Assembly: GCA_037178675.1 (NCBI GenBank)
Contig: JAYMGJ010000426.1
Coordinates: 62,001-126,000, forward strand
Reading direction: 5' to 3'
Length of the DNA: 64,000 bases
DNA from: Scleroderma bovista
Taxonomy: Eukaryota > Basidiomycota > Agaricomycetes > Boletales > Sclerodermataceae
Part shown: positions 1-12,269 of the stretch, in pieces
Position numbering within the stretch: position 1 is the stretch's first letter
Layout of the letters: each line of letters opens with the position of its first letter
Notes under the pieces: model-generated
Databases searched by the model: none
What the model was told of the DNA's origin: nothing
The model's input: the letters and a program-made list of their open reading frames with translations, nothing else
Translations under genes and position numbers: made by a program

Positions 1-24
1 CAGGCGGCATTCTAGTGCACTAGG

Positions 25-1948
25 TCATCGCAACCGAAGATACACGCACCATAACCAAAACGCTAGACCTATTGCAAAGCATTTGACAAGATAGAGGGCT
101 TCCGCAGATGACATTTGACCCAGAGTATGCAATCTCCATTCGCCGTAAAGGTGGTGAGAGAGTACAAGGTTAAGCGATTGAAATCCGATGAGGATCGCAA
201 GAACAGCCAGAGGGACTGAGGCAAACCCCAGACGACGCGCGACCAAAGGAGATTGATCGACATATGAATGCTAGTATTCCAATTGAATTTCACAAAAATG
301 CAGAAACAACTGAAGGAAAACCTTGCGTGCGCCTAATCTACCAACCGCGCTTCCACTCGCTAAGTCACGACACAGAACATCGATATACCGTTCGTATACC
401 GAAGGTCGAATGTGATTAAACTTGGTGATGAATGCATGTTTCAGCCAGTCCACCAGCATTTCGGACACTAAAACTGTCAACACCGGCTGAAGATGATTTG
501 GTATGCGAAGATTGTTGTCAACATAAAACAACGCACGTAGGATATTGTCCATAATACATTGTTCCCTCTGAACCAACCAAAGCTTTTGGGCATTACGAAG
601 CCGCCAGAGAAATCAAACTCTGATCCGCTGAGTTCGATCAGATTGCGGAACGCGACAACAAGAAGCATTAAGGACAATGTGAAGCGTTCCACAATATCTG
701 CACATGTGATCTGGAAAAGATTGTCCTTTTCGAATTTCTTGAAGACACAGCCTTTGATCTCGACAAATTGGTTCGACATCAGAAGAGTAAGAAGAGCGTG
801 GTCATACGAGTTCACAGCAACGTTCAGCGAAAGAAGTTGGTACAGCATAACGAGCGTATGGCATGCTAGCAGATGGTCAAAAGGCATGGTAAAACCATGG
901 CCAACGCACTTACCAACATACAGCGTCGCTAAGACGAAATAAACATATGGGCGAAGTATGTGGGATGTCACTGGCGTCCCACGAGAAACCGTTTCCAGAG
1001 TGGAACGCGAAAACAAGCAATCAAGGATGTCCTGGCCGATCGATGCACAGAGCCTGTCAGCAATCTTTTTTCCCATTTAAAGTCAGTAGCATTGATTGAC
1101 AACTTGAAAGAGAATTGCGCACTTCCAAGGAGTTGAAAATAACATATAACTTTATGGTGTCCTGGCCACGAATAGAGTGATAAATCTTGCTAGCGTCTGT
1201 CAGCGGTAGCAATACAGTGACGGACACCACGACTAGTAATGTGCGTAGGATGTCGGCCTTCTGAGAAGGAGGAAGGCGCGACTTAGTAGATAAAGAGAAC
1301 ATATTATCAAACAGACGGAATATGGCAAGGGTGAATCGGATCGGAAGGATGGTGAATGTGTAAAGGAATGAGTCCAAGCACAGAATAAATCCAAAGCCAA
1401 CGATCTGAACAAGTCAACAAAATAGACGGCATAACTAAGGGGTGGGTACATGCCTTTTCGATCGCGTATGGGATACTCAAGAAGTTACTGACTCTTTCCC
1501 ATTTGAGTTCTTGGTGAGAGTCAAAATCGGTTGCTAGTAGCTCCTCACGAAGATAGTCCCATAGAGAAAATAGAGGGTCGTCCATCTGGTTCATCAGTGG
1601 TTCCTGCAATGTCCTCCGGTCTATTGGAGGCGGAGATGCAGGAGGGGACGGAAGAATCGGTGTCGGCGGAAGTGACGCGTAAGCGAGATGTCGCACACTG
1701 ACTTCCTCTGAGATAGCACGTTGTGCAGTTGAGTCGTGGTCGCTGAATTCAGCAGAACTGCGACTGTATTCATGGCTCGTCTTGGTATCCAATGCATCTT
1801 CCATTGTGTGCGCTCCAACAGAAGACGACCTTCCCCGTCGACCACGGGTCCCGATCATCGATGTCGAAACTGAAGGATGTGAGGGATTCCAGGTTGGACC
1901 AATTGATGCAGAGGAGAAGCGACGGCGAGACCGTCTTGACACAGGCAT
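25..1948 (-). CDS. TAPT1: TAPT1/EMP65-family ER multi-pass membrane protein
   Basis: Member of the Tapt1/EMP65/POD1 family (DUF747) of ER membrane proteins, which in yeast helps protect soluble ER proteins. After a Ser/Arg-rich N-terminus of about 110 residues the family core is seen across at least four exons: WERVSNFLSIPYAIEK, then the hydrophobic stretch starting IVGFGFILCLDSFLY, HSIRGQDTIKLYVIFN, IADRLCASIGQDILD, MSNQFVEIKGCVFKKFEK and WLKHAFITKFN, each in the order known from human TAPT1. Start chosen at 1948, the first ATG of the N-terminal exon; stop TGA at 25-27, so the gene is complete. One intron (1405-1453) begins with GC instead of GT. Head-to-head with the F-box gene, 123 bp apart. 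Family assignment is secure; the molecular role is inferred from the family. Confidence 0.9.
1405..1453 (-). other. GC-AG intron in the TAPT1-like gene
   Basis: On the minus strand the exon ends GAAAAG followed by GCATGT, and the next exon resumes after TTGTTCAG with ATCGTTGGC. Only this 49-nt GC-AG intron keeps the conserved reading YAIEK-IVGFGF; the GT five nucleotides further along would shift the frame. GC-AG introns are a known minority class. Confidence 0.7.
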
Positions 1949-2071
1949 GACACTAACTGTACCATCTACGTGTGTGCAACTGCCAATGATTATGTAATGG
2001 CATGGTTGTACATGTGTAGTCCTACTAGCTCCTACTAGGCAGACCCCAAGGAAGACAAGGAACGACTGTAA

Positions 2072-3361
2072 ATGTCTACGCTTGGCGATGGGCTTGCGGA
2101 AGACTACTCTTACGCGCTCATGTACCTCACCGATGGGGATTGTGATTGTGTAGGTAAAGATTTACCTGCGAACACGACTCCTGATACTACATCACCGTCG
2201 AGAAATCCGTCTCATACGAGTCCAGACTGTGACTCTTTCCCTTGTAAGGTGCCTTTTCCTTGTCATCTAGTCGCCCTCGTTTTTCATGACGATCCAGTAA
2301 CGCGCCTTCCAATGGAACTCGTATTTGAAATCATGACATTCCTTGGTCCTTCTGACCTTGCAAGCATTTTGAGGACCAACAGAACGGTGCATCTTGTTGC
2401 CGAGAGGGTGCTGTACAAGGATCCTGAGCCGCCCCCGCTGCAAGTCATACCCTGCCTCAAAATGCTTGTTGCCTATCCCAATCTCTCTTCAATCACATGT
2501 CGACTGACCATCTGCGATCTGACACGCATTTTCGACATGTGCAGCAATTATCTTTCCGTCTTAAGTCGCGCGCTCCACAATATGCTAGCACTGAAAGACT
2601 TGACTCTACTACTCGATGGTCCCTATGCGAAATATTTTCATGGATGCCCATTCAGACTGCGTTCCCTTAATACGACGCTTCACTGGGACGCAGACCTTGT
2701 CAAGTGGATGGAGGAACAAAGCGAACTTCGAAACGCTATGTTTGGAGGTCCCTTCGTCAAGGGTACTGTCCTTCCTGCTAGCGCACTTTGTAAAATTTCC
2801 CAAATATCCGCGACATCGCTTATATTGGCTGCGGTGGTTCCGCTTCGTGCTGTTCAAGGAGTAGAAATCTCCCTCTTGCAACCAGAAATCATGGATGACG
2901 ACGTTGTGTGGACTATATTCCGGATATTATCCTTTTCGACTGGACCAGTGTCTTCAGTGCAAATGATCGTCGATGTTTCGAACCCGATCAAATTGCTGAG
3001 TGCACTCGTTACTATTCCCCAGAATATATCCAGGTTGGATTCGTTCGTGCTTTACGGCGGACAAGGTTCATTCACTCCTGTAGGCCATTTGCCCATTGGT
3101 GATCCAATAAGAAACTTACTCATATTTCAGGACTTCCTTCGAAATTTGACTGCTTTTGTGTCCGGATTTGAGTACTTGCGTTCTATCACGCTTATGTCTC
3201 GCACGCCCGAGGGAGCATTTTCGGATCAAACCGTGCTTACTAGTCTGGTTGGAGCATTGCACGCATCTTGTCCGACACTGGAATGCATATCTTTTGCGGG
3301 TTCCATTTGGGTGTTTAATTCACAAAATGGCTGGGTGGCATTGGCAGATCTTCCACGGTAG
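2072..3361 (+). CDS. F-box protein, intronless
   Basis: A single-exon protein of 429 residues. An F-box is visible at about residues 77-120 (VTRLPMELVFEIMTFLGPSD followed by LASILRTNRTVHLVAERVLY). The rest resembles the degenerate leucine-rich C-terminal region usual in the large agaricomycete F-box families, but no clear repeat is visible. F-box proteins bind Skp1 and recruit substrates to SCF ubiquitin ligases; the substrate cannot be predicted. The start is the first ATG after in-frame stops. It is convergent with the relic at 3360-3623. Confidence 0.75.
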   Translation: MSTLGDGLAEDYSYALMYLTDGDCDCVGKDLPANTTPDTTSPSRNPSHTSPDCDSFPCKVPFPCHLVALVFHDDPVTRLPMELVFEIMTFLGPSDLASILRTNRTVHLVAERVLYKDPEPPPLQVIPCLKMLVAYPNLSSITCRLTICDLTRIFDMCSNYLSVLSRALHNMLALKDLTLLLDGPYAKYFHGCPFRLRSLNTTLHWDADLVKWMEEQSELRNAMFGGPFVKGTVLPASALCKISQISATSLILAAVVPLRAVQGVEISLLQPEIMDDDVVWTIFRILSFSTGPVSSVQMIVDVSNPIKLLSALVTIPQNISRLDSFVLYGGQGSFTPVGHLPIGDPIRNLLIFQDFLRNLTAFVSGFEYLRSITLMSRTPEGAFSDQTVLTSLVGALHASCPTLECISFAGSIWVFNSQNGWVALADLPR

Positions 3362-3623
3362 CAAAGAGTATGCAATAATGGCCCGCTAAGGCTTCTGTCA
3401 ACGAGGGAAAAGAATCTTTCGCGCATCTCGGAATCGGCTTTCGAACAACTTTGGATATAATGTATACGATGTCGGTGGATTCAGGATCCTTAAAATGAGC
3501 AGCAACTTGGAAGTATTCCTCATGGGGGAAGAGATGGATCAGCGACGCATATGGGCCAGATTCCCACTCGTCCTTTGTGAAGCGATCAACAAGCTCAAAT
3601 TGTTTGATGATTGTATCTGGCAT
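3360..3623 (-). pseudogene. Relic (copy 1) of a small repeated gene family
   Basis: The start region (MPDTIIKQFELVDRF, then LFPHEEYFQV) matches the better copies at 12531-13120 and 13998-14552. After VVRK the frame jumps directly to the segment that reads MRERFFSLVDRSL in another frame, so about 80 nt that in the other copies encode the FFIE..PFTHL segment are missing. The gap lies between two short CGAAAG-like repeats, which suggests deletion between direct repeats. The 3' half is absent. Upstream sequence (ATAATTAGGAT and the GAACCTGG...GAGGTTTTGTT stretch, 3624-3790) is also shared with the other copies, so the duplicated unit included the 5' flank. Confidence 0.7.
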
Positions 3624-3846
3624 ATCTGCAATAATTAGGATTGCGAACCACAATATTATGAAACAAAACAACCCGCCCTTGTCCGCTGGTGGGACGCATT
3701 GAACCTGGAACGATGCGCATTGCGAGGTTTTGTTTTATGTATGTAGACCCTTTTTGATCAACTTCGATCCGATGATTATTGTGCACAGCCACATGAAATA
3801 CTTATGTAATAGTAATAAATGTGGTTTTCTTGATTACTCCCTTAGT

Positions 3847-5519
3847 ATGTCTGTCTGCCGTCGGTTTTCGTCAACAGCAAAATTCTATAGCAAGGTGAAG
3901 AGTACATCTAGGCAAGCTCCTCAGAAATTTGCGGTTGGCCATTCAACACCCTCAACATCGTCCGGCAACAACGTCGAGTGTAGTTCTATAATAATCCCAT
4001 CGAGAACGCATCGAAGACACTGCAAGCCGACTTACGCTTCTGAAGACAAGTTCCATCTTCCAGCGGAACATGAGTGGAAGGTTGCTTTCCCAACAACCGG
4101 GGCAGCTTTCAAGCACCGAGTGTTGTTGCGCAACCATGAATCAGCTGCGCGTGTTGCCGAGGCCTTCATTCCGGCGGGATGCAAGGATAAAGTGGTTGTG
4201 GAGGCATTTGCAGGTATGACACTTCCTTACATCGATATTCTAGTGTAATTTATTTTCACCTGTCAGGCCCTGGTGTACTAACGCGTGCGTTGATGAATTT
4301 GCCCAAGGAACGCGTCCGCAAAATAATTGTTCTGGAACATCTGGAACCATACCTCGAATTTCTCCGAGTACGTGATATCGCATTCCTGTCTTTTAAAAAA
4401 TTATATGAGTATTTTAGCCACTACAAGAAGCAGATCCCCGAGTAGAAGTTCTCCCTCTAGACGGTTTCTCCTGGGATAGTTATCAAGACCTGGAATGCCG
4501 CGGCTCCCTGAATGGCATTGACATTGTTCCATGGGATAAGCGTATGGCGTGTTCCTTTATGATGATGCATTGCAGATCTTCTGATGTCTGTTGTTAGTCC
4601 ATCCACATCTGCACTTTATCGCGCATCTGCCAACTTCTGTATACGGAGAGCAGCTCCTTGCGCAGCTCCTGCGACTTATTCCAGATGGTAGCTGGTTGTT
4701 TCAGTATGGGCGCGTTCCAATGAGTTACGTGATGCATGACTGGCTATGGGAGGTAAAATTTCGAGCGTCATTACTTTTGCGGTTTTCATACCCTTCCCAG
4801 CGTGTGTCAGCCTCAACAGAATCATTTAATCGCTGCAAACTTTCTGTCATTGCTCAAGCTGTAGCATCTTTTGCTGAACCTCTCTCACCGGATACACTAC
4901 TCCCATGCGACAAACATTTCTGGCCCTCGAGCACTCCCAATGACAGACCATTGAAGGTTCCCCCCATGACTGCTGTGACTATGAGTCCGTTGGCGGAACA
5001 GGTATGGTTTTATTTCTGTGCGCTGATCGAGAGTTTCATGGAAATCGGGAATAGATTATTGAGAAAGGAATGCTTGACAAGTGGGACTACTGTTTGCGCA
5101 AACTATTTGTCCTAAAGTCCACTAATTTGAAACGGGCTATTGGGTTTGTTGCTCTGTTTGTATGCCTTTCACCTATTTACGTCCGTGCTTGCACCACTTA
5201 GCCACTTAGCACCTGGTTCCTCTGTCCTTCTTTCCCGCCTCACAGATCCTTCTCTACCAGTGGACCATCCTAACCATGCAGATGTTCAGAAATTGGTGCG
5301 CAAGATGGAGGTCAAAGATTGGGCAGCTGTCGTGCGCGCCTTCGATGCGTGGCCTTTTGCACCCGAGGTGAGCCCCTTGTGCCTCTATTTCCCACTTTGT
5401 GGACTCATTCCACTTACTTTCCGGTGGTCATGTATATTCCTTTGTATATATTATTGACATACTGCTTCGCGATCTAGGACCTTCTCATTACAGATTCTTT
5501 TTCTCAAGACGAAAGATGA
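3847..5519 (+). CDS. Mitochondrial transcription factor B / rRNA adenine dimethylase-like protein
   Basis: S-adenosylmethionine-fold protein of the KsgA/Dim1-TFB1M-MTF1 family. The N-terminus (MSVCRRFSSTAKFYSKVKS) is a typical mitochondrial presequence, which decided the start at 3847 over the upstream in-frame ATG at 3730. Motif I is VVEAFAGPGVLTRAL, split by an intron after FAG; it is followed by VRKIIVLEHLEPYLEFL (motif II, acidic residue plus LEP), the IAHLPTSVYGEQLLAQLL segment at the place of the family N/D-L-P-Y motif, and a C-terminal helical part ending SQDER with stop TGA at 5517. Five or more short introns. The catalytic NLPY is degenerate (HLPT), which favours a transcription-factor (MTF1-like) role over an active methyltransferase; this is inference. 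Confidence 0.8.
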
Positions 5520-5804
5520 ACTGCTCTAAGAGCCCCCAGTGTACAGTAATTTACACTTCGTTACAGCGACCACAATGTGTCTACAGACGTATGAGGTTTC
5601 TGGAGACACTTGTGAGAACCTACCATACCCTGACGTATAATGAAAAATTTTAGGGAGCACATGCAACATGGTATAAGAACTAGACAAGAAAGGTAATTGA
5701 TGATGTCCATTATCTGACTAACTAGATCTCAATTCTTATCAACAAGTGCCCACATATAATAGACCGCTTTTGAAATGCACAAATCAACTTGCGGTCAACC
5801 ACGA

Positions 5805-7626
5805 TTAGAACTCAAACGCACCCAAACTTCGGTAAGGCACCCATGCTGCAGCAAGAGCCTCCATCTCTTGTGGTGTCAGGAGGGCGCCTCTGTTGAGTGA
5901 CCGAGTTCAGTCATCACATAATGATCGTTGCGATGCAACTAGCCAGAACGAGCTACATACTTGACTTTCTTGCTGTTCAGCCTATTCTTCAATATGGTAG
6001 TTGTAAGACCATTGGGGAGCTGTTTCTCCCAAGGCTTGGTACTCAAACACTTCGAGTCCCCTTCGGAAAATCCACCTTCTAATATCTTATTTATCGACGG
6101 TGTGAAAGGCTGTGGAAGGGGGGATATCGGAAAGCGAGAAGCGTGGCCCGATGGGGTGTTGGAAGTAGTCTGCAACTGGTTATGCCAGAACGGAGAAGAG
6201 GAGAGGAGAGGAGATACCTCAGCACGGTTGGTGAAAGTAGGAAGGGTATCAGCTTCCTCGTTATTATGCAATGAGGCCATCGACATGAAAAGACCCTGCG
6301 GCGAGGGATCTCCAGAAGCTTCATCGCTCCTCGGAGTGGTATTTACCGTCCCTACGCCGGAATAATTCGTTTTTGAATCGCCGTGATCGGCAGGCCCTGG
6401 ATTTTCAGCCGACTTGAAGCCTTCTTGTGAACCACCATCTCCCTCCGCTTTATCCGACTTGATTTTGAACCCAGCACCTCCAAACCACCGTACCATACCT
6501 CTCTGGACACCAAGGTCACCCACAGGTAATATATTTTGTCGACGGAGGGTGAAGATGGCAAACATGTCGACCGTCCACTGTGTCCAAATGGTACCAGAGC
6601 GAGGAATGGGCATGAGCGGAAGCGCGGCCTAGCAGAGGATGGGGAAGAACGGGAATACATCTGGCTCACCTTTCCTATGCCCCTAACTTCGGTCAACATC
6701 TGAAGTAGTTCTTCGTCGTTCGCATCGAGGAGCTTAGCCGAAGAAAGTCGCCCATCAGCAAACCTAGTAGCTAGGTCTTTAACTACGAAGCGGAATAACG
6801 GCCGCAAAGTTGCGAATGAGGTCAAAAACGGTCCGCACGAAATATGAATGAGAAACTAGGACTTCATACCATACTCAGCTTTGCGTGTGCTCAACCCCGC
6901 TGACTTCAGCATCGCGATATCAGTTTGTGCTACCTGGTGAGGACTGGGGAAGAACCATGCAGGTGACTTAACGCGGCTATCCATGATAGATACAAAAGTG
7001 AGAGATGAGGATAGTGGCGACCGAAGAGAGTCAGTAACAGTACGCACGAGTAATCCCCTGGCTTCTCCGGTAAGGTGGGATCATAAAGGCGCAGAAATCT
7101 GTGATTAATTGACCTGGCGGCGAGCCAGGAGATCTGTTGCCCGCTGGCAAAGAAAAAATCTTCAAATGGTGTACGTATTTTTATCAGGATGAAGCTCACA
7201 GGATCGATTGCACAAGAGAACTTTAAATTCAACAACTGAGTCGACCTACGACTGTCTACGACCGAATACGCACCGGAATGGGTGAACCTGTTCGAGGTGT
7301 TGGAATGGCTTACACTTCAGCCGCTTGAACAATTCCGCAAAGCGTGGGTCAACATTGATGAGGTGTGCTTTCGCATCTTCGAACGAAAAGTCAAGCACCA
7401 AGTCAACCATTGGCTGGACATTGTCCCTATCCGATAAGGGAGCTTTGGGTGGAACTGAATCAAGCGCGCCCTCAAAAACAGGTTGCTCCGGGATGGAATG
7501 TTTTGGCTTCTTTGCCTTGGAAGTCGAAGAAGGCGGGGAAGCGATTGCTTTTCGTTTAGCAGAGGCGGATGTTAGAGCTCCAATTATCGCAGGAGTTGCG
7601 CGTGTAGCTGATCGAGTCACTGGCAT
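5805..7626 (-). CDS. MAG1: DNA-3-methyladenine glycosylase II (AlkA/MAG1 type)
   Basis: Base-excision repair glycosylase of the HhH-GPD superfamily. The N-terminus ([13 protein letters not shown]) is basic with a KRK/KKPK nuclear-type stretch. Core pieces in order: [21 protein letters not shown] helix ([12 protein letters not shown]), [29 protein letters not shown] (helix-hairpin-helix), then [20 protein letters not shown] followed by DLGVQRG, where the Asp after VG is in the position of the catalytic Asp of AlkA. A Ser/Pro-rich insertion follows, and the family C-terminus [23 protein letters not shown] ends at TAA 5805-5807. Start at 7626. The exon joining HPFR to GQQISW (about 7140-7250) could not be resolved with certainty. 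Convergent with the upstream methyltransferase-like gene. Confidence 0.88.
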
Positions 7627-7839
7627 CTGAGCAAGGCTGGTCACTGGACCTGCTAAATGCCAGAATTTATGGTGAACAATAATTGAACGATGGAAGTTCT
7701 GGAACATGACTCACCTGCTAGTAAGTAAGTACTTCAGAAGCACAGCGGTGTCGGTAGTACAAGTATGAACGCCAGGTTTATTGCGACCAAACCTAAATAG
7801 TACAGGGTAATGACATGCTACTGAACATGAGTTGGCACC

Positions 7840-8987
7840 TCAAGTCACCAAGACAATCTCGCCCCTGCCATCCTTCAACACGACTAACTCACACTCAATC
7901 TTCTCTCCCGTGTCCAAACATATAACCTCAGTCGGGTCAACAGCAGACGTTTTTATCTGTCTACAGTCGAAAAACGACCGTCCAAGTACAACGTCAAAAT
8001 GGGGCTCCTCAGAGAGGTATACTGGAATGGAAACGGCCTTAGATTTGTGCGACCGTGGCACATCTTCAGTGGTCGACCTCAGTGCACCGGAAAGACCCGA
8101 CGGAAAAACCTCACCAGGTGATGGGAAAGGCTCAGAAACTTGAAGAGTGATGGGCCACTTCCCCAGATTGACAAGGCCGCCGTACCCGTAATGTCCTGGA
8201 GCTGCGTCTGCAGGTATAAATCCATGTTTCAGGGCGAACTTCCGTGACATATACACGTGTCGATATCCTTTCCTTAGCAACATTCGCACTGTACAGGTCA
8301 TGAGTGGGGCACTTCCGTGATGTATGTGCACACACCGTCATTAACTGGACCAATGCTTCCCATGACGGTCCGCACACCATTTTCATCATGAAACTTCTCA
8401 AAGTCCCTTCGATGCTTAGCAACGCCAGTACCTTCAGCGCCGGAATTACTACCTTTCGTCTTTCGAGGTTTGCCACTATTGTCATTGTCTACGTGTACGG
8501 AAGGCGAGGGGACCCTAGACGGCTGAAAGAGGTAGAACGATGGATTTCGATATTCCGAGGACTCTGGCATCTGCCCGGACGGATCGTGAATGTGCAAAGT
8601 AGCTTGCTCGGTTACACTGCCGCTTGAAATGTTATTCAATGCAGATTTTTGTCGCCAGCCGAGAATCGTGTAATCATTGTCTGTGAACCACTGAATATCA
8701 AGAGTCTGACCGTAAAACTCGAAGTAGTACCATCATCCAGATTCCATATTGTATCGTTCCAGAAATATTTAATCCACCCGGGGCCTACGCGCTTGTTGTG
8801 AAATTCGGTGCGAGTTTTTCGAGTGAGCTTATCACAGAGTTGCTGCAAAGCCTCGTCGCTGACTACGATGAGATTGATGGGATGGGATGATATATGTCAC
8901 GATCGATCACTGGCACTTACATGAGTGGATGATGACAAATGACGTCCTGGGTGTGTGTACGTTCACTGTGGGTGGTGGGACAGACAT
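7840..8987 (-). CDS. Conserved fungal protein of unknown function
   Basis: Four or five exons. Exon 1 starts MSVPPPTVNVHTPRTS (ATG at 8987); the later segments are LQQLCDKLTRKTRTEF, GPGWIKYFWNDTIWN, a Pro/Ser-rich linker, and a conserved C-terminal block running from MLLRKGYRHVYMSRKFAL to YLSEEPHFDVVLGRSFFDCR and GRGEIVLVT. I recognise the C-terminal block as a conserved fungal domain; its FDVVLGRSF strand-turn is reminiscent of retropepsin-like aspartyl protease folds, but no DTG/DSG active site is visible, so no protease activity is claimed. The intron structure (GTAAGT donor after ..IIHS, CGTAG acceptor) keeps one frame throughout. Confidence 0.6.
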
Positions 8988-9265
8988 CGAGCGATTCGAG
9001 ATGAATGGGATTTCCACAGCTGCTACAGTAGTAGGCCTAGGTATGTATCTATGTATGTATGTAGCAGTGTGTAGTAGTGATGACGTCCCACGTGGCGGCA
9101 CTTTCAAAGAACAACAACGCAAGCATCAACAAGACAGGAGCCAGCTGTACAGCTGTAATGCCTGACTTGTCTAAGCTCTATCCGGGCTACCAGCAGTTTA
9201 AGAATGGCTTTGCTTCCACAAATTCTAGGCGCTGCAAAATCAAAATCAACAATTTGATCCTGGGA

Positions 9266-12200
9266 TCACAAACCAGGACCGACCTCGACTACCACAGTTC
9301 GTTTTCGTTGTTCATTTTCATCGAAATCCATCCAGTCCAAGTTGCGATTGGGCTGTTTCCCAGAAGAACCTACGTGACTTTTCCAGCGCGTGTGACTAAA
9401 CGGAAATGGTGACTCCACATGGGACATAGACTTCGACATTGCTGCCAAGTCCTCCTCTGTAGCCGAATTTGCTAACGAACAGTCCTCTGGCACCGAGGTC
9501 AGTCCTCCAGGGCTTCCAGGAGGGGTAAATTGCTGAGAAGCCGACATGTCTTGGGGCGCTTCGTGGGGACCCTCGGTGCGTATCAACAATGCCTGTGGAC
9601 GTAAATACGAGGATTCACCAACGTCCACTTCGTCCACTTCCATCAGGGGTTCGTCCACCCCAAGCCTCTGTAGACCAGCCTCAACCGCATCCAATCGCTC
9701 GAGATGCTCGAGCACCGTGACTCCTGTGATGCCTGGATGTACCTTCTGAATTTTCCCAGAAAAGGGCACCGGTCTATTGGCCTCCGAAGAACGCCTCCGT
9801 ACGGGTGGAGGGAATTCACTAGAGCGACTGTGGCTCCGTGCACGCCGTGGGAGAGGCATAGTACTTATTGAAGGTCGAGGAGAAGCGCTCAATGGGCCAA
9901 CACCAGGAGGGCGAGGCACAGCATCTACAACTTCAATCTCGTCGTCCCATATAAGTGCTCTTTTCCGGCGGGTCAACTCGAGAGGGCCTTCAAGCTTATC
10001 AGAAATGTCGATAAGCCAGAAAATCAACCCATACCTTCGTCCTGAAAGAGAAGTAGATGACGTTCTGTCTTAATAATAATCGCAAACCAGAAGATTGAAT
10101 CAACTTCGTACCGTATGCTTCAACGACTCCACAATATTATATGCTTGACCTTTGATGACCGCAAGTTGTCTCTATGAAATGCATTGAGCACACTATTCTG
10201 GACCCTCGGAAGGAGACGTACCCTGAACATCTTTGGATGAAAATCTGGATCTACCGCGAACAATTTGCGTAACTGGAAGGTTGTTTCTTCCCACCAGGTC
10301 TTGCTAGTAAGAAGAGGTAAGAAGTGCGCCCGCGTCCTTTCGCTAAACGGTCGCCCTATAAGACTAACGGGGAGATAAAGCCAACCGTAAGTGTACGACC
10401 TCCAGCCCTGGGGATGTTCATGAGGGAAGGACAGAGAATTATCAATTGCAGCAACGTGAATATGCGGATAGTGAATATAGTCCGAGGGCATTGACGATGC
10501 CTGGGACGGCGGAACTGCATTGGCGAAGGTGACCGTCGCATGTGATGACGAAGCCGAGTTAGAAGAGCGCAATTCGCTCATTGATGGCATGCGCGGATTT
10601 GCAGAGGCTCCAGGAGCGGTGTCAACATGGGACCCCTCGTGGTCTCCTTCACAATATTTAACCATCCAGTTATCGGCCCCTCGGTCGGTATTAAGCATGA
10701 GGTAGTCTAGGCCAAAGGTTAAAGGAAACAAGGACAACCACGCAGCACGTAACATACCTAAAATCACAAGTCTTCGTGAAGAGAGAGAAATTAGCGTGTA
10801 ATCGAGTAGATACGCGCAAAACAACTTACTTCTCAAGCTCTTCCCTGAAATTCTGTTGGAGAGTTCGAGACCAAGAGAAGGAACGGCATGTGGCGTCATT
10901 TCCAGCGGCATCAAACAAGGCACGCTCTTCCTCGGGGTCCTCATCATCGATACCATCTACACCAGTCTTCCCACAGATAATCTTAAGAGCTGACAAATGT
11001 TTTTTCGTCGACATCCCTTGCCTGTGTGATGAGTCATCGTATGTATCGGCTATCGAACGGCCTGGCCACGGGTTCCTCCGGAGAAAATCTGAAGCATCTA
11101 GAAGAAGCTAGGTGGAAATTTAACATTGTGTGCGCCAATATGCATACCGGTATAACCATGAAGGAAAAGCTGCATACTGCCAATCTTTTGGGGTAGTGGT
11201 TTTCCCTTCGCTGCCGCACTCCTGTCCAGCCAGTCATAGAAAAACGCCTAGAAGATATTACATTCGATGCAATTGCGAATATCCCTGTACACTCACTGGA
11301 CTCGAAAGCGAAACAAGCTGAGTGCGAGGCACAATATTGAGAAGAAGGCGGTCATCGAGGAGCGACGCAGCTGCTTCGGATATATAGCTAGAATGATCTC
11401 AGAAATCGTAAAGGAAATGTTCTGGACCACAGGAAATACCTCAGGTTTGGTATTAAACAAGACCGACCGAAGGGGATGATCCACCTAAACTGACGATGCA
11501 ACCACTTTGTGGTCTGAAGCAAACGAAACATTTCGAATGACTCGAACAAGGCAACGTGTTTGAATGCTTACTTTAGGATTGAGACGACCATAGGGCTCCT
11601 CATCTTTCGGTTTAAACACCCTGTTGGAAATTCAGCAACGTTTCGGCAATTCTGAGAGTTGACTTACGCGACTGTTTGCACTTTGCCATCCACCTTCGCA
11701 CGTGCAAAGTAAGAACCAGAAGATCCTTTCACGATCATCTTCGGGTGGATTCCTGCGGAAATTGCATTGCGTACTGACTGCGCAAGGCTACAGATATGAA
11801 TATCAAGCGAAATACGGGTGGATGGATTGGAACATACTTGTCATATGCAGCCTGCGTCATGGGAAGTTTGTGGTCAAGTGTCTTGACCTGCAAAATACAA
11901 GATGTGCTTGATGCAAAGCTCGAAAGAGTACCCAGACGTACCACATAAGATGTACTTTCACCCATAGAGGGGGACGGATCGAACACACTTTGCCATATTT
12001 CCCTATGTGAATGGTCTTCTGCTTTCTTCCGGCGCTTCATTTTCTGGGCAATGGACTCGGTCCACCTGAGAAGTCTAGTCGGCAACTGAACAACGTTAAT
12101 TCGGACGACGTTACCTCTTGAATGCATTATCTAACTTTCTCAAATCTATATGCCCAGGTTTCTGGGAACGTTGTAGTGCGTTTCCACGCTTGGACTTGAC

Positions 12201-12269
12201 AACGTCATTCTGTCCATTGACATCTAGTTCATCTTCGGACTGAGGTAGTGCCTCATAGCCAGCTGGCAT
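9266..12269 (-). CDS. LSB6: Phosphatidylinositol 4-kinase type II (LSB6)
   Basis: Makes PI4P on endosomal/vacuolar/plasma membranes. Exons in order: N-terminus MPAGYEALPQSEDELD (ATG 12269; an in-frame TAA lies upstream) to NAFKR, WTESIAQKMKRRKK, KTLDHKLPMTQAAYDK, the nucleotide-binding loop VKGSSGSYFARAKVDGKVQ with VAVFKPKDEEPYGRLNP, a middle part with ILCLALSLFRF and LDAS-containing pieces, the catalytic loop LDYLMLNTDRGADNWMVKYC (DRG..N), and the metal-binding AAIDNSLSFP. The type II signature GPLELTRRKRALIWDDEIEV lies in the last exon, followed by a low-complexity tail ending at 9266. About nine introns. All key kinase motifs are present, so it is likely active. Confidence 0.9.

Noticed and set aside
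3730..3846. Upstream in-frame ATG of the MTF1/dimethylase-like gene
   Set aside because: Starting at 3847 yields a clean mitochondrial presequence; the extra 39 residues lie in sequence shared with the non-coding 5' flanks of the repeated family.
7840..8331. Retroviral-type aspartyl protease or retroelement fragment
   Set aside because: The FDVVLGRSF strand recalls retropepsins, but there is no DTG/DSG triad and the sequence belongs to a spliced host gene with conserved flanking exons.
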